Below are positions 37,071-47,440 of a stretch of 64,000 nucleotides of DNA, in pieces (the stretch's first letter is position 1; every line of letters starts with the position of its first letter). Both the position numbers and the translations under genes were made by a program. This DNA is from Branchiostoma floridae (Eukaryota > Chordata > Leptocardii > Amphioxiformes > Branchiostomatidae), in assembly GCF_000003815.2 (NCBI RefSeq), contig NC_049986.1, forward strand, positions 22,935,301-22,999,300, read 5' to 3'. Below the pieces are notes generated by a model, which saw only the letters and a program-made list of their open reading frames with translations, was not told the DNA's origin and searched no databases.

Positions 37071-38169
37071 GCGTTGTCTCATGATGAACGGCAGGTTTAG
37101 GAATATAGTTGTTCATAAACAGCCCGAGGCCGCCACATCCCAGACTACAAATCTCACTGTAGGACTCCGAATGAAATTGCAATACTGCCAATAGCTTGGG
37201 CCAAAGTGTGGCCGGCTACATTACTCGCGTCTGAAGTTTCGGGTTCGGAGGGGCTTTGGCGGTATCAATCTGAGCACGAAGTGATTCGATGCGCGTGGCC
37301 GCGGCTAAGCCCCGGGCTCCCGGCGACAGCGGACCACTTCGGGGATTGAATCGCCATTACCAACAAATCGAAGTTTGCCTTTTTCTCCGCAATAAATGCC
37401 CAGCTTAAGGACGAGAATTGCAGAAACAGTTTAAGACGTATGTGAATGCAAGGAGACGCCTCCAGTGCGGTCATGAATTCCTGTACAGGTACTCTACTCG
37501 GACTGGGAAGATGACTCTGGATAAAATCGCTCTTAACGAGAATCTCAACACACCAACAGCGATTGGTAGACAGCTGAGGTACAGCCAGTAGCCATACTTC
37601 AGCAGCAACTGTTGAAAAATGACCCAATTCCTGGGCGGAAGATTTACAGCGCTACAAACAATCGTTCATTTGATAAGATAGCGTCTCATTAGCCAACAAA
37701 TATCGGGTCGTTGGCATCAATTAAACTTTGATTAATGGGTGGACTATCCAAGCGAGATTGTTTGATAACGATTTAACCTTATTTCGGTACATACAAACCT
37801 CGGGGAATGAAACGCGTGTCATTCTCGGTCCAGTTTGGCCAACTCATTCCATTAGAGCAATGATTCGGGACGCAGCCAGCGGGGGTTCATGCGATTCTGC
37901 AGGGATTGATTGCCGTAATGGGTAAAACCGCGCGCCAAATCATGCCACAATCAAGGCAAGGAGCGGCCGCTGCAGAATTGTGGCGAGCGCGGAGCGTTCC
38001 CGGTAGCGGGGGGTCTTATTTCTCCTGCTCGGTCACGGGCGGAGGGCAGGGCTGATCCTTTGAAAGACGCGGAGGTACAAATGAGCAGGCCTCACGGGCC
38101 ATTCTCGGTCATGCCGCAGGCAGAGCGTACATCACTGGCGCAGCGACAGGTTGGGGCCACGTCTGTGAA
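37071..38169. other. Gene-free stretch, GC-rich at 37840-38060
   Basis: No gene recognised. A CpG-rich block with a NotI-type GCGGCCGC at about 37964 lies here (see findings). Confidence 0.4.
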
Positions 38170-38340
38170 GCGCTGTCAGGATGTGCTCATCAAAGTTTTC
38201 ACTTCAAATATTCTTAACTTTCGGGCTGTAAATAATCACATCTAAGGCCACAACAACCACTGGAACAAAGACAGTTCTGGGTCACTCTGTGTGTCGCTGT
38301 CAGGATGTGCTCATCAAGTTATTGCTCTAGATATTCAAAA
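38170..38340 (+). repeat. Short duplication, spacing 124 bases
   Basis: CGCTGTCAGGATGTGCTCATCAA recurs from about 38171 and 38295 (here quoted as CGCTGTCAGGATGTGCTC). The similarity continues weakly through AATATTC / GATATTC. Confidence 0.55.
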
Positions 38341-38774
38341 CGTTTGGACTTTGAGGCGGTTGGTTCTCGCATACTGAATATGAATATTAACATGGAATCA
38401 GGATCGGGGGCGGGGGTGGCCTTCGTACCCAAAGTTGTATTGAGCAAATGTAGTCTTCATTTTAACTTGTCTGATTTGTCTGGGAAAATCTTCAGATAGA
38501 CCTATTGAGTATAATAGAGTGTGATTGTTCTTGCGTCACTAATTGAAAACAGGGCCACGGGGTTTCAGACTAACAGTGACCAGAGCCGGCAGCAACGTGG
38601 AGTTTCAGGATTTATAACTCCCAAGACTTTGTGGAATTGAAATCTTGCACCATGAGATCCGGAAAGCCACTTAGTGTTTGGTGTCAGATAGCTTGGGTGC
38701 TGCTGAAGCATAAATATATCCTGAAGCTACCGTGTAGTATGAAAATATGTTGCCAGATAATTCCGTGTTAAACA

Positions 38775-38845
38775 GCAAGTACTTAGCTGGTGTGTTACGC
38801 CGAACGGCGGTTATACAGGCTATATAGATACAGATACAGATACTT
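38775..38845 (+). mobile_element. LINE 3' UTR fragment, same family as 30.4 kb
   Basis: CTGGTGTGTTACGCCGAACG, then GCGGTTATACAGGCTATATA, then GATACAGATACAGATAC. It matches the 3' UTR at 30715-30770 and shows the short simple-repeat tail expected at an L2/CR1-like 3' end. Confidence 0.7.
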
Positions 38846-39237
38846 TGTCAGCGACGTCAACTTAGTTTGGCTTCAGTATAGACTCTGTTTCCAATTACTA
38901 TGAAAGTCACTGCCAGTCTTAAAATCAACCACAAGACACATATAAACAAAGTTAATATGTGACTTGACTAACTCTTGATCTAAAATGATTGCACCCACAA
39001 AGAACAACCATATAAAATTAACCATAAAACCGTGATATGTTCTTCTTCAAACAGTCATCTGACGCAAGTGCGATTTTCCCTGTCACTTTGGGCACTCCCC
39101 CGTGCCTTATACGCCTATCAGGGACGTCAGCAGATCAGAAGTTTATGTCTGTCATGGTTCATCTGTGATTTCAATATCTAAAGACGCACGGCAGCTGGCA
39201 CGCCCCATATCACGGAGATGTCTATGAAATGCAGGAT

Positions 39238-40370
39238 ACACCATTTGAATAGCAAATATCACTTGGTTGCATACTACACTGCACATGTTTATTGGTTTTT
39301 CTTTGCCGATCGTACAATGTATGATATGAAAGTAACGCCAGAAAAGAGTAGTGAATCTACTGAAAAGTAGGGAGATCTGATGGAACTACTTGTGTGTACC
39401 TCACAGGTTAGGCTAGGTAGGAGGAGACACCGTTTGAATAGCAAATATCGCTAGGTCGCATACTACACTGTACATGTTTATTGGTTTTTCTTTGCCGAGC
39501 GTACGATATAAAGTAAAGCCACAAAAGAGTGGTGGAATCTAGAGAAGAGTAAGGAGATCTGATGGAACTGTTTGTGTGTACGGCACAGGTTAGACTAGGT
39601 AGGAGGAGACACCGTTTGAATAGCAAACATCGGTAGGTCGCATACTATACTGCACATTTTATTGGCATTTATTTGCCGAGCGTACAATGTATGATATAAA
39701 AGTAAAGCCAGAAAAGAGTAGAGAATCTACTGTAAAGTAGGGAGATCTGATGGAACTACTTGTGTACGGCAAAGGTTAGAATAGGTAGGAGGAGACACCG
39801 ATTGAATAACAAACATCAGTAGGCCACATACAACACTGCACATGGTTATTGGTTTTCCTTTGCCGAGCGTACGATATAAAGTAAAGCCAGAAAAGAGTGG
39901 TTGAATCTAGAAAAGAGTAGGGGGATCTGATGGAACTGTTTGTGCGTACCTCACAGGTTAGGCTAGGTAGGAGGAGACACCATTTGAATAGCAAACATCG
40001 GTCAGATCAGTCGCGTACTACACTGCACACGTTTATTGGGTTTCTTTGCCGAGCGTATGATATAAAAGTAAAGCCAGAAAAGAGTATAGAAATCTACTGA
40101 AAAGTAGGGAGATCTGATGGAACTGTTTGTGCGTACGGCACAAGTTAGACTAGGTAGAAGGAGACACTGTTTTAATAGCAAACATCAGTAGGTCGCATAC
40201 TATACTACACTGCACATGTTTATTGGTTTTTCCTTGCCAGGCGCGCGATAAAGTCAGAAAAGAGTGGAGGAATGTATTAGAGAGTAGGGGAATGTACTGT
40301 TTAAAGACTGTATAAGCTGAACTGTTTGTGCGTACGCCAAGAGTTAGACTAGTTAGGAAAAGAAAACACT
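39238..40370 (+). repeat. Six-copy satellite with alternating two-monomer organisation
   Basis: ACACCRTTTGAATAGCAAA starts monomers at 39238, 39427, 39609, 39795, 39977 and 40164 (spacings 189, 182, 186, 182, 187). Odd monomers carry ATGATATRAAAGTAA and GAATCTACTGxAAAGTAGG. Even ones have the shorter ACGATATAAAGTAAAGCC and GAATCTAGARAAGAGTA. The last copy is diverged and runs out near 40370. Two near-identical minus-strand frames 368 bases apart (39408-39626, 39776-39994) follow the dimer period and are by-products, not genes. Confidence 0.9.
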
Positions 40371-41120
40371 CAACGTCCCCGCATGGGAAACTGTAGGACG
40401 AAATTCGATGGAATCGAGTTAGACTTCTACTTGTAACTCTGCAACTCGTTTTAAACCGACAATAAAGAATAAAGGTTATACAAGGGCACTAAGTAAATTT
40501 CTCAATATAAAGGTTACAAAAACAGTCTAGAGTGGTCTTTGGGGAATCTACTGTGACAGACTCAATTAAAATACCTGGACCCGTCTTAACCATACCTATG
40601 ACAGTGCGACTTTACAAACGTCTTACCCTTTCTAAGAAAACCCCGTAAAATCTCCTGTCCTTTTCCTGTGAATGCGCGAATCTCCGGGAAATCTCCCTCA
40701 GGATGTAAGCCTATGACAGATTACCACTTCGCTGTCAAATTTACGGAACAGTTTTCCTGTTAAGGCCACAATGACTAAATTTTAAGGATGACATCCGCGC
40801 GCGCATTGATTTTCGCCTGTTCTAAACTAAATGTGACCACATGTTACACAATAGCATCCCTGGTCAATCAGAGTTTCATTTTTGCCAGAGGATCTGCTCT
40901 CCAGGGTAAGGGGACACGTGGTCAGGGCATGGGGCCACAGCTCCCTTGTTCCCTCTTCTTTAAACAAGAATTGCTGTATGAACATGATTGAACTGGCGAC
41001 GGTTGTAAAGTCTTCAACTGTGTAGTCTGGATGTGAACAGTGGTGAAAAAATGTCTGGATGTTTGGTCCTGTGATTTACCAGCACTTTTTATTGGCAGAA
41101 GAAAATCGGATCCTGCAAAA
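40371..41120. other. Gene-free stretch
   Basis: No gene or repeat family recognised between the satellite and the zinc-finger fragment. Confidence 0.4.
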
Positions 41121-41125
41121 AAAAA

Positions 41126-41330
41126 AAAAAACTCTGCAACAGACCTGAGTCATCTTACAGATGTGCCCTATGTGGCAGAGACTGTCATTCTCGTATAGAA
41201 CTGTTTAGCCACAGTCGAAGCTGTAGGGCTGATATCAATAAGATTTTACCATCGTCAAAATTGACCGAAGGAGGCCATATACATATTTTCGCCCGCGTGC
41301 ATTATTTTTGTGGTCTCCAGACGGTGCCAT
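41126..41330 (+). mobile_element. Zinc-finger tail of a non-LTR retrotransposon protein
   Basis: Frame with RCALCGRDCHSRIELFSHSR then SC: a C-X2-C-X12-H-X3-C finger (codons at 41162, 41171, 41210, 41222). CGR-x-C-x-SRIGL-x-SH-x-R-x-C is known from C-termini of predicted reverse-transcriptase proteins in many marine animals. A poly(A) run at 41116-41130 lies just upstream and no polymerase part precedes it. The frame stays open to about 41370, probably through the 3' UTR by chance. Confidence 0.6.
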
Positions 41331-41538
41331 CCATAAAATTAAGTCGGTGTGGCCTAACCGCGGAACGATAAGAAAACCCCAGCGTCCCTCCCAAGAAGCC
41401 TGTCAAAACTCGCCCGCCGGGTCAGGCAATAAATTTGTTTCTAGGCGCATCTTCGCCACGCTCCGACTTTCGTAATCCCGACCGCCGATGTGATCTTATT
41501 AACAATGTATAACCCGCGACTGGCAGTCCAACAGAACT

Positions 41539-41927
41539 AGTCAGTGCCGATTACTGAGTTGGCGCAGGTTCAGTTTCTCGAATTGTAATTGATTTAAACG
41601 TGGTTTAGTTTTCATGTAACATTATTTCATTTCCGTGAACATTTATTTAGGAGATGATTATTTCACTTCCAGACCAATTTTATTGAGGAAAATTCATAGC
41701 ACATCATGATATACATTTTTTTCTTATTTCTAGTCAGTTTCGATTACTGGATGGGCACAGTTCTAGTTTCTCTCCTTGTAATTGATTCGATAATGGTTTA
41801 GTTCTCATGTAACATTATTTCATTTCCTTGATCATTTATTCAGGAGAACTGAAACGATAGTTATTTCACCTTCAGAACAATTTTATTCAGGAAAAATCAT
41901 AGCACATCATGAAATACATTTCTTTAA
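41539..41927 (+). repeat. Two-copy tandem duplication, unit 193 bases
   Basis: AGTCAGTxxCGATTACTG starts copies at 41539 and 41732. They share TTGTAATTGATTxxA, TGGTTTAGTTxTCATGTAAC, ATTATTTCATTTCC and TCATAGCACATCATGA. Confidence 0.75.
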
Positions 41928-42344
41928 TGTTGGAATAATTTAGCTTAATGGCAAATGGTTAAATCGTAATGGTTCTGAAAGAAAATGGTATTTCTAATCA
42001 AAACGTAGCTAAAATAATCGATTACTTTGTTTATAGGATATTTTAATGACAAGTCATGTACAAAGATCGTGGAAAATATTACCCATTTCCATTTGATAAA
42101 AATTACTTTCAGCTTTCTCAAAGCAACTGATCTATAAGCGCTACATGCATCTGGCAATTATGTTTCCTTTTTCTCCTATTAAGTCGTAAACAGGGTCGGC
42201 GCCTTTGAACAGACTCGCTGTGACTGCATAATGTGGCAAAGTGTTGATATCTTTTAGCGCTCGCCAGCTCTGGGGTACATCATCTCCTGACAGAATAAAA
42301 AGGCAATAAATGTCTTTATATATGTATATGATGCACAGATGTGT

Positions 42345-42524
42345 GCAAGAGAGATCTTAACATGGCTAAAATCGACGTTAACTCATGCATGGAGACAAGC
42401 TATCAAAGCAGGAGTGAAGAAAGCTGGTGCTAATAGATCCCGGCTTAGAGACCAGCGGCAACAGAACACAACCTGGCAACAAACCACCTTCAACTGTGTA
42501 GTATGTGGTAGAGACGGTCACTAA
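42345..42524 (+). mobile_element. Second zinc-finger tail of the same retrotransposon type, broken
   Basis: The frame 42339-42524 carries LTHAWRQAIKAGVKKAG, an Arg/Gln-rich linker, then FNCVVCGRDGH and a TAA that cuts the finger after its first half. Trp-Arg-x2-(I/V)-x2-G followed by a basic linker and a CVxCGRD finger is the usual layout of this C-terminal region. Compared with 41162-41224, the SRIGL-x-SH half is lost. Confidence 0.6.
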
Positions 42525-42888
42525 AAAAATAAAAAAGATGCCGACCGTGACCGAACCCCATCTTCTCTTCAAGACGAACGGTGGCGAATAGTATATAGGG
42601 CCACTGCTTACAAATCGATTTTGCCCTATGACAAAGTAAATCCTATCTGTCGAGGTATAAGCTAGTGTACGTTAAGCTAGCTCTTGTTCACCTACGTGGT
42701 AAGTCAGAGTGCGCCCGCAAATGCCCTTCAACTTCCACTGGGATGGCCGAAATCAAGGTTGGCCCTGCCCTCCTAAAATCGAAGGAACGATACCATTTCC
42801 TCGGGCTGAAACAAATAAAGTAGGAGTCCGTTTGAAAATGAAATAAAAAATAAAATGGTTTGCCGAAGGAGACAGGTGGCTTGGGAAT

Positions 42889-43725
42889 GTTCTTTTTGGT
42901 TCCAGGCAAAAGACAAGTTATCTACACCCAACTTAGGAAATGTCTTCTGATTTATCTTTTCCAAAGAAGGTCGATAACTTCCAGTAACGCCACTTCTTCC
43001 AGGCAGTAGTAAAAATGTAAGTTAGTACACCTCTACTTTCTTTTTCACATCTTCGTTTGGCTCCCGAAGCGTCACGCGTATCAGTCCGCAAGTATATTAG
43101 CCAGCGGCAGTATCATATTCAAGGTTTGTATCGCAGGGAAATGAAATATACGTCTTTATGCCTGATGCAGTGACAGGTTTATTGCTTTTACACGTTCCAT
43201 TTCTTCTTCTCAACTTTCAAACTACTCAGTTGCGCACTACATTTATGATCGACTCAACCCACAAAGCGCTTGTCAACAAAATGCCCACACCTTGCGGCCT
43301 GACAATGTTCTTTTTTCTGGTTACAGGCAAATGACAATTCATCTACACCCAACTTTGGATATGTCTTCTGGTTTATCTTTCTAGCTCAGGGAAGTTCGAA
43401 AATTTCGCCCAACGCCACTACTTCCAGGCAGTAGTAAAAACGTAAGTTACTACACCTCTACGTACTTTATTTTCAACATCTTCGTTTGACTCCCGCAGTG
43501 TTACCCGTTTCAGTCCGCAAGTATACTAGCCAGCAGCAGTATCATATTCCAGTTTTGTATCGCAGGGAAATGAAATATACGTCTTAAAGCCTGATGCAGT
43601 GACAGGTTTATTGCTTTTATATATTCCATTTTTTCTTCAACTTTCAAACTACTCAGTGGCGCACTACATTTATGATCGACTCAGCCCACAAAGCGCTTGT
43701 CGACAAAAAGCCGACACCTTGAAAG
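42889..43725 (+). repeat. Two-copy tandem duplication, unit 418 bases
   Basis: GTTCTTTTT begins copies at 42889 and 43307. Shared text in order: ATCTACACCCAACTT, GTCTTCTGRTTTATCTTT, CTTCCAGGCAGTAGTAAAAA, TCAGTCCGCAAGTATA, CCTGATGCAGTGACAGGTTT and ATTTATGATCGACTCA. This is the longest clean duplication in the window. Confidence 0.85.
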
Positions 43726-43920
43726 GAAGTCCTCTGGTTCAGATTTCCAGTGCGGCTATGGGCATGAAATAAGACTCTATTCTCAGAGCCCTGCCATCCT
43801 TCTGCTTTCATCTTATGGTATCAAACCGGACTGCTGTCTGCATATCATATCATATCACCGCAGTCCGGATGTCCCACGGGACAGTGCATTAAACATCAAA
43901 CCCCACTTGTGAATACTTAC

Positions 43921-44050
43921 ACCTCTTTTCGCTAGGACGGCGCTCTCGTCGTGATATCTGTTTGCGCAGAACGTTCAACGTATTGTATAGAAAAAAAAGC
44001 AGAATCCTTTAACGCCTTCTCGTTTTGTTGTCTTTTCAGTCACATTTTGA
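43921..44050. mobile_element. Family B element, right end missing
   Basis: ACCTCTTTTCGCTAGGACGG, AGAACGTTCAACG and TTTTGTTGTCTTTTCAGTCA match the left and middle of the family. The sequence then passes directly into the next unit's flank at 44055, so the right terminus was lost at the duplication boundary. Confidence 0.6.
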
Positions 44051-44111
44051 CATTACCGCAGTCCGGATTTGAAACGAGACGGTACATCAAACCCACCTTT
44101 GAATAGTTATA

Positions 44112-44318
44112 CCTCCTTCGAGGACGGCTTTTTCGACGAGCTTTGTCTGCGACCTTAAATTTCACAGATCGTTCAACGAATTGGAAAGAAAAAAGGAGAC
44201 TCTTTTTTTTAATTTCTTGCTTTGTCTTTTCAGTCAGACTTTAAAATGAAGGGTACCTCACATCCGTTTTAGGTTTCAGTAAGAGCGCAGCGCGATCGCC
44301 GGCTGGTTGAAAGGGAGG
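44112..44318. mobile_element. Family B inverted-repeat element
   Basis: The left end CCTCCTTCGAGGACGGC is diverged. The right end AGCGCAGCGCGATCGCCGGC...GAAAGGGAGG is the inverted family terminus. Interior: GACCTTAAATTTCACAGATC and GTTCAACGAATT. Confidence 0.7.
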
Positions 44319-45187
44319 CTTACAAAGGAACCAACACCAAGGCCACTTTTAAAATGTTTATGTAGAAGACAAATTAGGCAACATCTCAAAAACGAAGGGC
44401 AGACAATTCTAACCTTCCGACCCGAGCGGTTCCTGCCTAAAAAGCCATGCAGGTACAAAAGGCATCCAATTGAAGACGGAATAAGGAATTATCAGAAGGC
44501 AATTAAGTCATCCCAGACGATGCCATCAAAGAAAATCCCCTTATATACCACGGGCGGGACTTTAAAAGTCTTAGACAGATTAAGACAACCCCAGACGGAT
44601 TAGAAAGAACTAGGAGACATCACAAGGCAATCAGGAAAACCATTCCTGGTCAGATGACCCTGGGAGCATGCAGGTTGGACGGAAAGCCTTTCCGAGAGAT
44701 CAATATTGTGTTTCTTGTTCCGCTACTGTATAAAAGTTCAACCTTAATGTTGTGGCCCAACTTGATATGGGAAGTCTACACAATTAAGATGTATGGAGTA
44801 GCATTTTGCATTTAAACTAAAATTTTACACATTGGCGAGGTACACTGCATATCTTCCACGGGGAATGGGAAGAAAAGAGCCGTGGAAGCTGTTTGAGAGG
44901 GCATGGCTATAGATTAGTGTTAGCACCTCGAAGAGGTGAAAATATGTCTAACTTACCTATTTGTAAAAGTCGCTTGCAAAGAGGATTTATTGTCATATCA
45001 AAATGAAATCTCTTTTAGTCCACTCAATGACTTTTATTTTACACGATTTCATGGTCATGTTCATTACTGTGTTGTTGTTGGATGTCCATAGCACTGCGAT
45101 GATGACTTCAATGGCGTGCTAATAGTCAATATTCAAGATTTTCCTAAATAATCGGGTTTTCTAAACGTATATTTTTGGCAAGAACAA

Positions 45188-45565
45188 AAATCTAAATATT
45201 TTATGGCTAGTCTTGCAATTTTTATCGACTAAAACCCTTGATACGAGTGTATTTGAGATCTATCTATGTTTACTATGGTACGCCTGTAAAGCCGAAGACC
45301 CTATCATGGAATTTTTTTTTAATTTCATCTATTTTCTTAACAGAGTATAGTGCATATCACAGATAAATAAAAATGTTACTTATATCACTGCAATGTGTTC
45401 AACATCAAAACATTATTTTACAATGAATCTTATTACGACATAAACAAATGTCTAAATATTTCATGGTCAGTGTTGCCATTTTTATCGACTAAAACCATTG
45501 ACACGAGTGTATTGAAGATCTATCTATGTACACTAGGGTACGCCTGTAAAGCCTAAGACCCTATT
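45188..45565 (+). repeat. Two-copy tandem duplication, unit 260 bases
   Basis: TCTAAATATTTxATGGYxAG starts copies at 45191 and 45451. They share TTTTTATCGACTAAAACC, GATCTATCTATGT and GGTACGCCTGTAAAGCC. Confidence 0.75.
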
Positions 45566-45644
45566 ACGGAGCTTTATGAGGTATGTGGTAATCTGGCGCA
45601 GCCGGGGACGAGCTGCCGCATGAGTCATAGGTCCCATTCACACC

Positions 45645-46714
45645 GCAATCTCCGCACATTCAGGGCGCTGGGAGCTTAGCTTAGACACTTTGGTGAATGA
45701 CCTTTATTGCCCAACAATCGTAACGTTACAGAATACAACGTATAGCAACAACTTCAAAACTAAATACAGATACAGAACAATAAAATATCATCAACAACAT
45801 TATAAGGTTTTCAAAACAGAAAATAAATAAACTTCGAAGCAATCCAGCACATTTGGGGCGCGAGGAGCTAAGCTTAGCCACTTTGGTGAATGAGCTTCAT
45901 TGCTCGACATTACAGAGTACAACGTATGGCAACAGCTTCAAAACTACATACAGATAAAGAACAAAAAAATATCATCAACAACATTTCAGAACAGAAAAAA
46001 ATAAATTTCGAAGCAACCCCCACATTTGGGGCGCTAGGATCTTAGCTCAGCCACTTTGGTGAATGAGCTTTGTAGCTTGACAATCGTAAAGTTACAGAAT
46101 ACAACGTATGACAACAACTTCAAAACTACATACAGATACAGAACAATAAAATATCGCCAATGACATTATAAGGATTTCAGAACAGAAAATAAATAAACTT
46201 CGAAGCAATCCCCGCACATTCGGGGCGATAGGAGCTTAGCTTAGCCACTTTGGTGAATGACCTTTATTGCTTGCTCGACAATTGTACATGATACAACGCA
46301 TGGCAACAACTACTGAATCACCTAAAGATACTGAACAACAAAATATCACCAATAACATTATAAGGTTTTCAGAACAGAAAATGAATAAACTTCGAAGCAA
46401 TCCCCGCTTAGCTTAGTCACTTCAGTGAATGGACTTTATCGCTCGACAATTGTAACGCTAGTTCACCTTTATCCGTAGGGTAGCCTATATCCGTTGCTTT
46501 GGGGAAAATGGGTATTTAGGGATATCAAGTCGACGGACGATAGTTACAAACTACACTAGTTTGAACATATTACATCTTGAAACCTCCGTCCATCGACTTG
46601 ATATATATCCCTTAATCAAGACCTTGTGGGAAAACACAACGAATATAGGTTACCATGCGGATAAAGGCGAACTAGCGCTACAGAATACACCGTATGGCAA
46701 CAACTACTGAACCA
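45645..46714 (+). repeat. Tandem array, unit about 192 bases, five copies, interrupted
   Basis: GCAATCYCCGCACATT-type starts lie at about 45645, 45840, 46013, 46205 and 46397 (spacings 195, 173, 192, 192). Units share GAGCTTAGCTTAGCCACTTT, GGTGAATGA, CATTACAGAxTACAACGTAT, GGCAACAACTT and AACATTATAAGG. The fifth unit is split by a family D element (about 46455-46675) and by a family E element (46715-46966), after which the array text resumes with AACATTATAAGGATT at 46991. Confidence 0.85.
46455..46675. mobile_element. Family D inverted-repeat element
   Basis: GCTAGTTCACCTTTATCCGT...CCTATATCCGTTG and its inverted partner CAACGAATATAGG...CGGATAAAGGCGAACTAGC form long arms. An inner pair GATATCAAGTCGACGGACG / CGTCCATCGACTTGATAT extends the foldback. 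Non-coding. It sits inside a repeat unit whose uninterrupted form is GTAACGTTACAGAATAC in the neighbouring copies. The exact target duplication is ambiguous because the ends are palindromic. Confidence 0.8.
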
Positions 46715-46966
46715 TTATAGAAATTGCTAAACTTTCTTTCCAACACTGAAATTAATATCGGGGCTTACCCTAACTTATGACCCCCTTCTGCAAAAGTGGC
46801 GTGTTCCTGACGTCATTGCTGGAGATAGAGAGGGTCATTCTTTGAACAGGGTCGATGGAGTTTGACCAAAAATTTAGGGAAAGTCCCTATATTAATTTCA
46901 GTGTTGGAAAGAAAGTTTAGCAATTTCTATAATGTATTCTACCAACACAGATGAACTTTCTTTCTT
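46715..46966. mobile_element. Family E element with 40+ base inverted arms and 12-base target duplication
   Basis: The left arm (46716-46759), starting TATAGAAATTGCTAAACTTT, is an almost perfect inverse of the right arm (about 46888-46934) ending AGTTTAGCAATTTCTATA. A further GTATTCTACCAACACAGATG lies beyond the right arm. ACTACTGAACCA flanks both sides (46703-46714 and 46967-46978). The 36815-37070 copy shares the interior. Confidence 0.75.
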
Positions 46967-47121
46967 ACTACTGAACCAATCAATCAATCAATCAACATTA
47001 TAAGGATTATAGTACAGTCACGTGTGAATTATCAGGTCTCACATTTGGAATAATGTACCATTTATTGACCTTGTTATGTGGATACTGCGCAACAATTCTA
47101 TTTTAGTAGACCCACTTGTTA

Positions 47122-47440
47122 ATTAGTTATTTTCCGGATCTTACTTCTAATTTTGCGGGTCTCCTAAAACATGAATGTATAATGCTGCCTAATAATAAAC
47201 TTTGCTTGCAATGCATCCTTGAACTTGCAATATCAATAAAATAACACGAAGTAAAAATATCACCTAAAATAAACATCGTGTTATTGAGTGTTATATCGTT
47301 TTAATTTTGTGGGTTTCTTAATTTACCCGAATGTATTTTTAATGTTTTAACGCTACGTAATGATTGCGCCTGCTGTCTTTGTTTGTCATGCATCCTTGCA
47401 ATATCAATAAAATAAGAGAGATATCAAAAATATCACCAAA
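47122..47440 (+). repeat. Two-copy duplication, spacing about 154 bases
   Basis: TAATTTTGYGGGTYTC, ATGTAT, GCATCCTTG and GCAATATCAATAAAATAA recur in the same order from 47148 and 47302. The copies contain several indels. Confidence 0.6.

Larger units (their letters stand above)
43857..44318. repeat. Tandem duplication carrying family B element plus flank
   Basis: ACCGCAGTCCGGAT starts copies at 43857 and 44055 (unit about 198). Each unit holds a flank (CATCAAACCCCACTT / CATCAAACCCACCTT), then the left part of a family B element (GACGGC..., GTTCAACG, TTGTCTTTTCAGTCA). Only the second unit keeps the right terminus. Confidence 0.75.

Noticed and set aside
39408-39994. Two near-identical 72-codon minus-strand frames suggesting a duplicated small gene
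   Set aside because: They fall exactly one dimer period (368 bases) apart within the satellite, whose dimer length happens not to break the frame in this pair. No domain or gene structure is present.
42889-43460. Duplicated exon with acceptor-like TTACAG/GGTTCCAG and donor-like GTAAGT signals in both 418-base units
   Set aside because: In both units the frames between the two signals hit stop codons, and the frame is not kept between copies. The signals are probably chance.
44307-44603. 98-codon basic frame after a family B element
   Set aside because: Lys/Arg-rich but with no recognisable domain. It starts inside the element's right terminus, so a genuine start is unlikely.
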